Assembly (NCBI GenBank): GCA_009839745.1
Contig: VXPE01000036.1
Coordinates: forward strand, 130,763 to 194,762
Length of the DNA: 64,000 nt
Direction of reading: 5' to 3'
DNA from: Candidatus Poribacteria bacterium
GTDB taxonomy: Bacteria > Poribacteria > WGA-4E > WGA-3G
Both the position numbers and the translations under genes were made by a program. Positions 19,544 through 27,656 of the stretch are shown here, in pieces; positions within the stretch are counted from its first letter, which is position 1, and each line of letters opens with the position of its first letter. Under the pieces are notes generated by a model, which saw only the letters and a program-made list of their open reading frames with translations, searched no databases and was not told where the DNA came from.

Positions 19544-19613
19544 TTGGCTTTTTTTCGTTAAATAAAGTATAATAGATTCATCATAGCGAATATTTGGTGT
19601 CTCACCAATATTC
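19544..19613 (+). promoter_or_regulatory. Promoter and inverted repeat upstream of the sigma-like gene
   Basis: TTGGCT (19544-19549), 18-base spacer, TATAAT (19568-19573). Just downstream, GAATATTTGGTG (19588-19599) and CACCAATATTC (19603-19613) form an inverted repeat with one bulged base. It lies at about +10 to +35, where a repressor operator or 5' hairpin would fit. Confidence 0.55.
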
Positions 19614-19657
19614 AATGGATGCAGAACTCGTATTTTTCTCAAAGAGGAGGGTAATTC

Positions 19658-20311
19658 ATGACATTGAGATGTCATCAATCCAAAGGCACAAAATGCCCGC
19701 GTTACATACATCAAGGATTTTTTCGTCCTACTGATGAAATGGTAAAACCGCTCTTACCAGATTTGCGCCGATGTGCGGCGTGCATAGCGTCCGCTGCCCC
19801 GCAACGTTTCGACCTCCGAGACGACTTATTCCAAGTCGCTTCCCTAACCCTCATCGAAAAGGGACCTGCGTTCAATCCAATACATCAGAGTGGCGCGAGT
19901 TTCGGGACCTTTATTCGCCCGCGTATCTGTGGAGCCTTGACGGATGGGAAAAAACGGGAACTCACCCATAGCCATCGCGAACATCCTATTTTTGAAGGCA
20001 CATGGGATTCATCCGAAGATACTGAAACTGAAGGCAATCAGGACATCGGATGGTTGTGGGAGGTGCCAGACGCTCACGCTGAATTTGAGACGGCACTCGT
20101 TCGGGACATCAGTTTTGCGACTGCGTTGCCGAAACTCCTAAAAATACTAACACCCCGCGAACGAGAAATCTTCGCTTGCCTTCGTGAGAATCAACAGAAT
20201 TGCGAGATTGCTGAGGCGTTGACGATCTCTGAAGCGCGTGTCAGCCAACTGGTGAAACAGGTAACCCTGAAACTGACAAACGCAGGCCGACACCTGGGTT
20301 TGGCGGAATAA
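19658..20311 (+). CDS. Divergent sigma-70-family factor
   Basis: 217 aa; ribosome-binding site GAGGAGG. The N-terminus holds Cys pairs (CHQSKGTKC, RRCAAC) that could bind a metal. Residues about 50-105 resemble sigma region 2 (DLRDDLFQVASLTLIEKG, SFGTFIRPRICGALTDGKKR). Residues about 160-212 are a clear region 4 helix-turn-helix (LTPREREIFACLRENQQN, ISEARVSQLVKQVTLKL). It lies between two promoter blocks of near-identical sequence, so it may direct transcription from them (inference). No adjacent anti-sigma gene was seen. Confidence 0.75.
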   Translation: MTLRCHQSKGTKCPRYIHQGFFRPTDEMVKPLLPDLRRCAACIASAAPQRFDLRDDLFQVASLTLIEKGPAFNPIHQSGASFGTFIRPRICGALTDGKKRELTHSHREHPIFEGTWDSSEDTETEGNQDIGWLWEVPDAHAEFETALVRDISFATALPKLLKILTPREREIFACLRENQQNCEIAEALTISEARVSQLVKQVTLKLTNAGRHLGLAE

Positions 20312-20363
20312 CAATTTTCGGAGGTTCACACTATCGTGGAAATCATCACACTACACATATAGG

Positions 20364-20415
20364 GGCGATTGTGGATACCAGGGAGACTGGAACACAATCG
20401 CCTTTTTTCTTTTTT
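20364..20415 (+). terminator. Intrinsic terminator after the sigma-like gene
   Basis: Perfect 10-bp stem GGCGATTGTG (20364-20373) / CACAATCGCC (20393-20402), followed directly by T6-C-T6. Confidence 0.92.
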
Positions 20416-20451
20416 GGGTCGTTCCAAAACTAAACATTGAGTTAGAATCAC

Positions 20452-20585
20452 GTCCATATTCCACAAATTTTCAGACGTTATGAAAAAAACAAGAAAATTG
20501 CATAAATTTCTAAAAATTCTGCGAAAAAACGTAAATTGGGCCTTAACTTTTTCAAGTTCATGTCTATATTAATAGATAAGGGAAG
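20452..20585 (+). repeat. Promoter block, copy B (direct repeat of 16056-16192)
   Basis: Second copy of the block described at 16056-16192. It contains TTAACT (20543-20548), a 16-base spacer and TATATT (20565-20570). It precedes the membrane-anchored protein gene at 20662 at about the same distance as copy A precedes the gene at 16317, which supports a shared promoter/operator. Confidence 0.8.
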
Positions 20586-20661
20586 ATGAAAGTTTTTCAA
20601 ATTGGTGCCAACTAACATTGAACGCTCATTTTCAGATGAACAATAATCCGGAGGTCAGATC

Positions 20662-21438
20662 ATGTTGCAGCATATACTCTCAAGCCGAGTGGTTCTCGCC
20701 TCACTCATTTTCTGCGTGCTAATTGTTGGCAGCAGCTTGTTCTATCATTGGCATATCCGACGCACTACGGATGCTGAACTGGCACAATCAGAGGCGTTGT
20801 TACAGCAACGCGAGAATCAGAATGAGACGTACACGACACAAGACACCGTAGATACAGGCGCGATAGACTTTGAACACGCGGCAACACTCATGGAAACCGA
20901 CGAAACGGATGGATCATCGAGTGACGATGCAGCACCTATTGATCTGTCAGATGCATTCCTACCCGACGATTTTCTATCCGAGGAAGAACAGGTCTTCAAA
21001 GATACGCCTGCCTCTCCCTTTGGTTATGGACCTTACCCAGAAGTGCCCTTCGATTATTTCGGTGAACCCATTTGGGTCCGGGAGCCCTACATCCTCTCGG
21101 ATTTCCCAGATGAAGCTCGAAGAAATATTGAACTCATAGATAGAGTTCTGGTCAAATTGTGGCAGCAGGGAGACCGCGGCATCGTTGGCGGGAGCACTTA
21201 CGATGGGAAAGTCTATCCGCACTACGACGATGTCGTCTATGTCCGGTGGAAAGAAACTGAACTCCCAGATGGAAGTGTCCTTTCTTCTTTCTCACAAATC
21301 GGAGGCTACAAGGGTCCAGAATTAACCTCTGAAGCCTTCAGAACTGGAAATATCCCAACAAACTTAGAAGTCATTGACATTGATGATGCGGGTTTTGACC
21401 CGTATCAATTTCTGAATCTCCGAGATAACGGATATTAG
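20662..21438 (+). CDS. Membrane-anchored protein of unknown function
   Basis: 258 aa; ribosome-binding site CCGGAGG. One N-terminal transmembrane segment (about residues 8-27, VVLASLIFCVLIVGSSLFYH), then an acidic, low-complexity linker (40-110, many Asp, Glu, Ser and Thr). A compact C-terminal region follows (about 120-258, with PFDYFGEPIWVREPYIL and YPHYDDVVYVRWKETEL). No known family recognised. It sits behind copy B of the repeated promoter block and may be co-transcribed with the short gene at 21481. A single-pass, outward-facing envelope protein is the simplest reading. Confidence 0.65.
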   Translation: MLQHILSSRVVLASLIFCVLIVGSSLFYHWHIRRTTDAELAQSEALLQQRENQNETYTTQDTVDTGAIDFEHAATLMETDETDGSSSDDAAPIDLSDAFLPDDFLSEEEQVFKDTPASPFGYGPYPEVPFDYFGEPIWVREPYILSDFPDEARRNIELIDRVLVKLWQQGDRGIVGGSTYDGKVYPHYDDVVYVRWKETELPDGSVLSSFSQIGGYKGPELTSEAFRTGNIPTNLEVIDIDDAGFDPYQFLNLRDNGY

Positions 21439-21480
21439 AAAAGCACAGTCCTGAAAATAGCAACGTTACAGGAGGAAAAA

Positions 21481-21894
21481 ATGTTTATTAGATTTTCCCG
21501 TGTTTTCACCATTGTCTGTGTATTAACCATGTCTATCACAATTTTACCCCCAAGTTCCGGTGACCACAACAACAGTGGCGGTTACCAGAGCGTTTTCGCC
21601 TCTGCATCATGTTCTGAATTTGAGCGTATACAAGGTTATCATTGGTATACAGTGCATCAGGCAGTTGCCCGGGCACGCGCGAACATACACAACGATCTGG
21701 GCGACTATAATGGAGGGTGGTATGGAATCGGTGCAACAGTTAATGGAACAAGCGATGCCGCGGGTTTCCCACAGCATTCCCTGTGCAGAAGGAGGCACAC
21801 AATGAACTCTCTAAAACAACCGTGCTTTCACGAACAATCCGTTTTTGCTTGGCGAGTTTCCTGCTCTTGTTCGCCGGTGCGACGACTTCCATAG
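21481..21894 (+). CDS. Small secreted protein whose C-terminus runs into a PD40 pseudogene
   Basis: 137 aa; ribosome-binding site CAGGAGG. Signal peptide about residues 1-28 (VFTIVCVLTMSITILPPSSG). Residues 35-100 show no known family (GYHWYTVHQAVARARANIHN). From about 21785 the DNA matches the ribosome-binding site and 5' end of the PD40 gene at 18442, read here in a shifted frame, so the last 35 or so residues are probably not native. The gene therefore looks truncated by the rearrangement that brought in the pseudogene. Function unknown. Confidence 0.5.
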   Translation: MFIRFSRVFTIVCVLTMSITILPPSSGDHNNSGGYQSVFASASCSEFERIQGYHWYTVHQAVARARANIHNDLGDYNGGWYGIGATVNGTSDAAGFPQHSLCRRRHTMNSLKQPCFHEQSVFAWRVSCSCSPVRRLP

Positions 21895-22004
21895 AGGCGA
21901 AGATTGTGTTTTGTGTGGGATGGTGAGATAGGGTCAGCTGCCCCGACTGGTCGCCCAATGGCACACAGATCGTCTTTGAGCGGTTCATTCAGGTCGGAAT
22001 TTGA
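21802..22004 (+). pseudogene. Deleted, frameshifted copy of the PD40 gene at 18442
   Basis: The ribosome-binding site and start (AGAAGGAGGCACACAATGAA) mirror those at 18428-18447. One base is missing about 15 bases into the gene. Beyond that, the other frame encodes a matching signal peptide end (FLLLFAGATTSIEAKIVFCV). After a large internal deletion the sequence resumes at DWSPNGTQIVFERFI, equivalent to DWSPDGTQIVFERFI of the intact gene, and ends at TGA 22002-22004. It is a remnant of a duplicated propeller gene and is not expected to make a functional protein. Confidence 0.88.
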
Positions 22005-22030
22005 CAACCCTCCACCTTTCGTGTTATAGT
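22001..22030 (+). promoter_or_regulatory. Sigma-70 promoter for lpdA
   Basis: TTGACA (22001-22006), 18-base spacer, TATAGT (22025-22030), about 230 bases upstream of the lpdA ATG. It starts inside the last codons of the PD40 pseudogene. Confidence 0.65.
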
Positions 22031-22258
22031 AGATTTCGGAATTACTTATACATTTCGCATCGGCGATGTTAGAAAATCTCGCCTACCAGAGGGTGGAGGT
22101 GTGCATTTATTTTCGGACTTCATTATAAAATCAAATACATCTCGTCATTTTTGCGAAAAACTTGGTGTATTCCGTGCCGTTTTCGGCAGGAAGATGCACA
22201 GAAGACTAACGGTTTCCTACGCTACAAACTGGTAAGTTGGGTTAAAATAGGAGCGGTT

Positions 22259-23647
22259 ATGGCTACATACAACGTCGGAATTATCGGTGGCGGACCAGGG
22301 GGTTACGTCGCAGCTATTAAAGCGGCGCAACGTGGCGGCAGCGTCTGCCTGATAGAAAAGGGAGAGTGGGGTGGGACTTGCCTGAATCGCGGGTGTATCC
22401 CAACGAAAACGCTTTTTGCGGTTGCTAACTTAGCAACACAGGTCCAAGAAGCATCCTTTTTCGGTGTGAATATCAATGGCGACGCAACAATTGACTATCC
22501 TCAAGTATTGTCCCATAAAACCTCGGTGGTCCAGCAACTTACAGGAGGCATTGCGCAACTGCTGAAGGCAAATGGGGTTGATACCTTCAACGGAACAGCG
22601 ACACTTATTGACAGAAATACGATTGTCGTCAGCAAACCTGACGGAACAACCGAACAATTAGACGCAAAAAATATTATTATTGCGACAGGTTCTGAACCTG
22701 CAGAACCACCTGTCTTTGAAATTGACGAAAACCAAGTCTTGACGACAACAGGTATCCTCAATCTCACAGAACTCCCCGAAAGCCTACTGATCGTTGGTGG
22801 CGGCGTTTCAGGCTGTGAATTCGCTTCCATCTTTAATGCCCTCGGTTGCCACGTGACTGTGTTGGAACTCCTCCCTACAATTTTGGCAACTGAAGATGTT
22901 CAAGTTATCCGACATATCCAACTTTTCATGAAACGGAAAGGTATCACCATCCACACAGGTGCGAAACTGACTCATGTCAAAAAATCGGATGCGGGTGTCA
23001 CAGCAGTGCTTGAATCCGGCGAAGAATTGATCGCACAAAAGATGCTCGTCTCGATTGGGAGGCGTTACAACACAGACAGGATAGGTTTAGAAAAGGTTGG
23101 CGTTCGGACAGAGGGCGGGAAAATTGTCGTAGACGCTCGAATGCAGACGAACGTTGCGGGTATCTACGCCGTTGGAGACGTGGCGAGCCGGTATCTGTTG
23201 GCACACGTTGCATCGGCAGAGGGAAAGATAGCAGCACAAAACTGTCTCGGTGACACTGTCGAGATGGATTATCAGGTCATCCCGTGGTGTGTTTTTACGC
23301 TACCTGAGATTGGGCACGTCGGTATGACAGAAAAAGAGGCGACGGATGAGGGTTACGAAGTAAAGATAGGACGGTTTCCATACGCTGCGAATGGGAAGGC
23401 ATTAGGACTCCGCGAGACAGACGGGTTTGTTAAGACGGTTTCTGATGCCGATAGCGGGGACATCCTTGGCGTCCATATCGTTGGTGCCCATGCTTCAACC
23501 CTTATTCATGAAGCTGCTGTCGCGATTCGCACGGGCGCGACTGCGATGGACATAGCAGGGACGGTGCATGCCCATCCAACCCTCGCAGAAATGGTGATGG
23601 AATCCGCTGAAGCAGCGTATGACAGAGCGATTCACAGTCTACACTAA
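22259..23647 (+). CDS. lpdA: Dihydrolipoyl dehydrogenase (E3)
   Basis: 462 aa from the ATG at 22259 behind AGGAG (the open frame begins further upstream at 22151 but lacks a credible start). FAD motif IIGGGPGGYVAAIKAAQ, redox-active disulfide GGTCLNRGCIPTK, NAD-binding IVGGGVSGCEFASIF, second FAD motif GIYAVGDVA, and the C-terminal His-Glu active-site region AHPTLAEMVMES. It reoxidises dihydrolipoamide of 2-oxoacid dehydrogenase or glycine-cleavage complexes, reducing NAD. No E1/E2 or gcv genes are in the window. Its stop overlaps by 4 bases the converging kinase gene. Confidence 0.95.
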   Translation: MATYNVGIIGGGPGGYVAAIKAAQRGGSVCLIEKGEWGGTCLNRGCIPTKTLFAVANLATQVQEASFFGVNINGDATIDYPQVLSHKTSVVQQLTGGIAQLLKANGVDTFNGTATLIDRNTIVVSKPDGTTEQLDAKNIIIATGSEPAEPPVFEIDENQVLTTTGILNLTELPESLLIVGGGVSGCEFASIFNALGCHVTVLELLPTILATEDVQVIRHIQLFMKRKGITIHTGAKLTHVKKSDAGVTAVLESGEELIAQKMLVSIGRRYNTDRIGLEKVGVRTEGGKIVVDARMQTNVAGIYAVGDVASRYLLAHVASAEGKIAAQNCLGDTVEMDYQVIPWCVFTLPEIGHVGMTEKEATDEGYEVKIGRFPYAANGKALGLRETDGFVKTVSDADSGDILGVHIVGAHASTLIHEAAVAIRTGATAMDIAGTVHAHPTLAEMVMESAEAAYDRAIHSLH

Positions 23648-24549
23648 AAACGGACGGCTTCTTGAAGTTCACAGTATCGCGATGAAATCTCTGAAAACTG
23701 GACATCTTTTTGTCGGCTGATGCTGAAACCTTCAATATTAAAAGAGGCAACAACGGTTCCATATACCATTGCGCTGCGTATCGCTTTTTCGGACGTGTCT
23801 TCAATAGAGGCGAGATACCCCATCATACCCCCAGCAAAACTATCACCAGCACCCGTCGGATCAACCACCTGTGTGAGGGGATACGCTGGCACACTGAAAA
23901 AAGATGATTCCGTCACACTGATTGCCCCGTGCTCCCCTTTCTTAATGATAACTCGCTTTGGACCCCGGCGTAGGATTATCTGTGCGGCTCGCATCAAATT
24001 AGACTCACCTGTTAATAAAAGTGCCTCACTGTCGTTCAGGATAAGAATATCCACCCGCGCTAAGAGTGCTTCCAAAGCCTCCCGCTCTTCATTAATCCAG
24101 AAGTCCATCGTGTCACAGACAATCAGTTTCGGTTGGGTTGCCTGCTCAATAATGCTCAATTGTAAACCGGGCGGGTTATTTGCCAAAAAGAGGTAGGAGG
24201 TTTCTTTGTAGGTTTCAGGCAAAACGGGCTGAAAATCACCGACAACATTCAATTCCGTAAACAGCGTATCGCGCACGTTAAAGTCGTCGGTGTAACGCCC
24301 ACCCCATCGGAAGGATTTGCCGCCGTTTACCCGTTTTAATCCTTGAAGGTCAATGCCTCGGGTGTCGAGAAAATCTGTGTAAGCGTGTGGAAAATCAGTC
24401 CCGACGACTCCAATAAGCCGAACAGGGTTGCCAAAAAAACTGGCGGCGACGGCAGCGTAGACCCCGGAACCGCCCAAGACATCCTCCACGCGTTTACTGG
24501 GTGTTTCTACGGTATCTAAGGTGACCGTGCCAACGACTAAGACTCCCAT
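23644..24549 (-). CDS. PfkB-family sugar/nucleoside kinase
   Basis: 301 aa. N-terminal GTVTLDTVETP and GGSGVYAAVAASFFG, and the C-terminal signature VVDPTGAGDSFAGGMMGYLA, whose Asp is the catalytic base and whose Gly residues form the anion hole. ATP-dependent kinases of this family phosphorylate ribose, adenosine, fructose-6-phosphate and others; the substrate cannot be read off. Its position two genes downstream of ahcY makes adenosine a possible substrate (inference only). It converges on and overlaps lpdA by 4 bases. Confidence 0.85.
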   Translation of the reverse strand: MGVLVVGTVTLDTVETPSKRVEDVLGGSGVYAAVAASFFGNPVRLIGVVGTDFPHAYTDFLDTRGIDLQGLKRVNGGKSFRWGGRYTDDFNVRDTLFTELNVVGDFQPVLPETYKETSYLFLANNPPGLQLSIIEQATQPKLIVCDTMDFWINEEREALEALLARVDILILNDSEALLLTGESNLMRAAQIILRRGPKRVIIKKGEHGAISVTESSFFSVPAYPLTQVVDPTGAGDSFAGGMMGYLASIEDTSEKAIRSAMVYGTVVASFNIEGFSISRQKDVQFSEISSRYCELQEAVRF

Positions 24550-24637
24550 TCTAAATTCTCATCTCCTTCTGCGTAAAGGCGCGTTTTGCAGGCACGCCGG
24601 TCTCTAAATCGCGCCCATCGCTGCACGTTCGCTTTTC

Positions 24638-24868
24638 TTAAAAAGGTCCCGGTCTATTTTTGTTTTCGCGTAGTGCGCGGATAACCCGTCGCAGTCGACG
24701 AATAAAAATAACACTCAGCACAATAATGACTGGATACTGCAAGAAACTCAACACTTTTAGCAAGGTCGGTGGAAGTTGCATCTGTTGGGAGGATGCCATC
24801 CAGATCGGTAACAATAGCACCGCCGATAGGAGTAATATCACTCCCTCCAAAATCTCTGATTTCTTCAT
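24638..24868 (-). CDS. Small two-helix membrane protein
   Basis: 76 aa from the ATG at 24868, chosen because AAGGAAG lies 6 bases upstream (the frame could start 15 bases earlier). Two transmembrane segments: about residues 7-26 (EGVILLLSAVLLLPIWMASS) and 38-56 (VLSFLQYPVIIVLSVIFIR), then a basic tail. No family recognised. It lies between ahcY and the PfkB kinase on the same strand. Confidence 0.6.
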   Translation of the reverse strand: MKKSEILEGVILLLSAVLLLPIWMASSQQMQLPPTLLKVLSFLQYPVIIVLSVIFIRRLRRVIRALRENKNRPGPF

Positions 24869-24965
24869 AGGGACTTCCTTCAAAGTGTGCTAAAGTTTTA
24901 GAAGAAGTTGATGCCACAATCAAGTTTAGTTCACTTCCCAACTTTAGATACACTTTACAACTTTT

Positions 24966-26228
24966 TTACGTTCCCATTTCCCACGAGTTGAGGTATTTTT
25001 CCTGTTCTGCCGTGAGTGTATCAATTTCAACACCGAAGGCTTCCAACTTGAGTTGTGCTACGGTTTCATCTATAGATTCAGGGACATCATATACACGATT
25101 CTCAAAATTATCCTGATTTTGGGCGATGTACTCAAGACATAATGCTTGGTTCGCGAAACTCATGTCCATGACACTTGCCGGATGCCCTTCAGCAGCAGCG
25201 AGATTTACCAATCTGCCTTCACCAACAAGATAGAGTTTCCTGCCATCTTCGAAGGTGTAGACATCTACATAGGGACGCGCGCTTCCTTTATCAACGCTCA
25301 ATTTCTCTAACGCCGGTATGTCAATCTCAACATCAAAATGACCGGAATTCGCGATAATCGCGCCATCTTTCATCACTTCAAAATGTTCCTTGCGTAAGAC
25401 GTGAATATCCCCTGTAAGCGTTATGACCAAATTCGCTTCCTGGACTGCCTCCTGCATCGGCATGACCCGGAATCCGTCCATCACGGCTTCTAATGCTCTT
25501 AATGGATCGACTTCGGTTACAATGACGTTCGCGCCTAAACCGCGCGCCCGGTTCGCAACGCCTCTACCACACCACCCATAGCCTGCAACGACAACCGTCG
25601 TTCCAGCAATGAGCAGATTCGTCGCTCTGATAATACCATCTAATGTGCTTTGTCCGGTGCCGTATCGGTTATCAAAAAAATGCTTTGTTCGTGCGTCGTT
25701 GACAGCAATGATCGGATATCTCAACACGCCCTCGGTTGCCATACTTTTGAGTCGGATAACGCCGGTTGTTGTTTCTTCTGTTCCTGCAACGACTTGCTCT
25801 ACTAAAGCTGGATTCGTTTCTTCAGAATGAAGTCTTGAAACGAGATCAGCCCCATCGTCCATGGTGACTGCTGGTCGCGTCTCAAGAGTGGCATCAATGT
25901 GTTTGTAAAAGGTTTCTATATCCTCTCCGTCAATAGCAAAAACGCCAATTCCCTCATCAACAACGAGAGATGCGGCAACGTCGTCCTGCGTACTGAGTGG
26001 ATTTGATGCACAAACAACCGCCTCGGCTCCGCCCGCCTTCAGGGTTTTCATTAAGTTGGCTGTTTCAGTTGTAACGTGTAAACACGCTGCTACTCTCAAT
26101 CCTTCTAAGGGTCGTTCATTTTGAAACCGATCCCGGATGGAATCCAAAACGGGCATGAACCGGTTTGCCCAGGCGATGCGTTGTTTACCGGCTGGTGCAA
26201 GCTCGGTTGTTTTTATATCGTAGTTCAT
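24966..26228 (-). CDS. ahcY: Adenosylhomocysteinase
   Basis: 420 aa, the shorter bacterial/archaeal form. It has the substrate-site sequence [15 protein letters not shown], the NAD-binding loop [14 protein letters not shown], the downstream region [13 protein letters not shown] and the C-terminus ending [12 protein letters not shown]. It reversibly hydrolyses S-adenosylhomocysteine to homocysteine and adenosine with tightly bound NAD. It is the second gene of a metK-ahcY pair 41 bases apart, so SAM synthesis and SAH removal are co-expressed. Confidence 0.95.
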   Translation of the reverse strand: MNYDIKTTELAPAGKQRIAWANRFMPVLDSIRDRFQNERPLEGLRVAACLHVTTETANLMKTLKAGGAEAVVCASNPLSTQDDVAASLVVDEGIGVFAIDGEDIETFYKHIDATLETRPAVTMDDGADLVSRLHSEETNPALVEQVVAGTEETTTGVIRLKSMATEGVLRYPIIAVNDARTKHFFDNRYGTGQSTLDGIIRATNLLIAGTTVVVAGYGWCGRGVANRARGLGANVIVTEVDPLRALEAVMDGFRVMPMQEAVQEANLVITLTGDIHVLRKEHFEVMKDGAIIANSGHFDVEIDIPALEKLSVDKGSARPYVDVYTFEDGRKLYLVGEGRLVNLAAAEGHPASVMDMSFANQALCLEYIAQNQDNFENRVYDVPESIDETVAQLKLEAFGVEIDTLTAEQEKYLNSWEMGT

Positions 26229-26269
26229 TAGTATCCTTTTTGTTTATGGGTATTTTCAATTTTTCCAAT

Positions 26270-27394
26270 TTACCGAAGTTTTTCAACGGAGTCGGTTTCT
26301 TCCCAAGTAAAACCGGGTTCTTCACGTCCGAAATGTCCATAGGCGGCAGTATTTTGATAAATAGGCTGGCGTAATTTCAGCCGTTCTATGATGCCCGCGG
26401 GTGTTAAATCAAAGTGTGCATTGACAAGTTTAGTGAGCGTCTCTGCATCGCCAGTACCAAACGTATCCACCATGACAGAGATAGGGTCTTTTCTACCGAT
26501 TGCGTAGGAAATTTGAATTTCGCAGCGTTCTGCGAGCCCTGCGGCAACGAGGTTCTTAGCAACGTGTCGTGCTGCATAAGCCGCGCTCCGATCTACTTTG
26601 GTAGGATCTTTCCCAGAAAGCGCGCCTCCACCATGCCGTCCCATCCCGCCATATGTATCAACGATAATTTTTCGTCCGGTTAATCCGGCATCACCTTGGG
26701 GTCCTCCGGTCACAAAACGTCCGGTTGGATTGATATGATATTTAATATCTGGACTTTGGAGATTTTCAGGGATAATTTCTTTGATAACCTCTTCAATAAT
26801 CGCTTCACGCAGCTCGCTATCCGCCACGTCAGGATCGTGTTGTGAAGAAATGACAACTGTAGTGACAGCCTTAGGTTTACTGTCAACATATTCTACTGTT
26901 ACTTGAGATTTCCCGTCGGGACGGATAAAGGGGAGGGTACGATCTTTGCGAACTTTAGCCAAACGCTGTGTTAATTGATGTGCAAGGGTAATCGGCAGTG
27001 GCATCAATTCTGGTGTTTCGGTACATGCGTATCCAAACATTAATCCTTGATCGCCTGCACCGCCAGGGTTCACACCCATTGCTATATCAGGTGATTGCTT
27101 ATCAATGATGCTCAATACGGCACTTCGTTCGGCATCAAAGCCATATTCAATATCAGTATAACCAATATCAGTTAGTACTTTCCGTGCGATTTGTTGGGCA
27201 TCGTAGTTTGCTGTAGTTGTGATTTCACCAGTAATGATGGCAAGTCCTGTTGTAACCAAGGTTTCACAAGCGACTCTCGCCATTGGATCGGTTGTGAATA
27301 TGGTATCAAGTACGGCATCAGAAATCTGGTCCGCGATTTTGTCCGGGTGTCCTTCAGTGACGGATTCGGACGTAAAAAGAAAATTCTTGCTCAA
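26270..27394 (-). CDS. metK: S-adenosylmethionine synthase
   Basis: 374 aa using the TTG at 27394, which has AGGAG 8 bases upstream; the frame also offers a GTG two codons earlier and runs on to 27505. Signatures: [20 protein letters not shown], the hexapeptide-like [11 protein letters not shown], and [20 protein letters not shown]. It makes SAM from methionine and ATP. It is followed by ahcY. The 260-base leader contains several hairpins, one of which abuts the ribosome-binding site. Confidence 0.95.
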   Translation of the reverse strand: MSKNFLFTSESVTEGHPDKIADQISDAVLDTIFTTDPMARVACETLVTTGLAIITGEITTTANYDAQQIARKVLTDIGYTDIEYGFDAERSAVLSIIDKQSPDIAMGVNPGGAGDQGLMFGYACTETPELMPLPITLAHQLTQRLAKVRKDRTLPFIRPDGKSQVTVEYVDSKPKAVTTVVISSQHDPDVADSELREAIIEEVIKEIIPENLQSPDIKYHINPTGRFVTGGPQGDAGLTGRKIIVDTYGGMGRHGGGALSGKDPTKVDRSAAYAARHVAKNLVAAGLAERCEIQISYAIGRKDPISVMVDTFGTGDAETLTKLVNAHFDLTPAGIIERLKLRQPIYQNTAAYGHFGREEPGFTWEETDSVEKLR

Positions 27395-27402
27395 TTCCAC
27401 GT

Positions 27403-27453
27403 CTCCTAAGCCTACGTATTTACTCTCGCTCCACCGTGTGGAGCAAGGGCTTT
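27403..27453 (-). promoter_or_regulatory. Structured metK leader abutting the ribosome-binding site
   Basis: Reading toward metK: AAGCCC (27453-27447), then a perfect 7-bp hairpin GCTCCAC/GTGGAGC (27444-27428, 3-base loop), then GGCTT (27412-27408), able to pair with the first segment, directly followed by AGGAG (27407-27403). This geometry could gate translation and would suit a SAM sensor, but I did not recognise a named SAM riboswitch class. Confidence 0.4.
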
Positions 27454-27486
27454 GTGCCTCATCCAACCTTTCGTGCAAGAGAGGAC

Positions 27487-27568
27487 GGGTGGGCAATATG
27501 CCCACCCAGGCAGGTGAAATAACGAAAATGAACGCGCAAAAACCCGCCCCTACATTTTAAAAATGTAG
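27487..27568. repeat. Two perfect hairpins between rpsA and metK
   Basis: GGGTGGGCA/TGCCCACCC (27487-27507, 3-base loop) and CTACATTTT/AAAATGTAG (27550-27568, 1-base loop), the latter flanked by GGGGCGGGTTTTTG on the minus strand. They may act as the rpsA terminator or as a REP-like intergenic repeat. Confidence 0.55.
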
Positions 27569-27656
27569 ACACACGCCGTAGCGAGATTTTTTCGCCTTAT
27601 ATTTTCGCCTCTGCTCCAAAAGCTTGGATTTAATTGGGATGAAGATACGAAAAACA

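Noticed and set aside
16056-20585. Composite transposon bounded by the two repeat blocks
   Set aside because: The repeats are direct, carry matching promoter elements at the same distance from genes, and no transposase or integrase lies between them.
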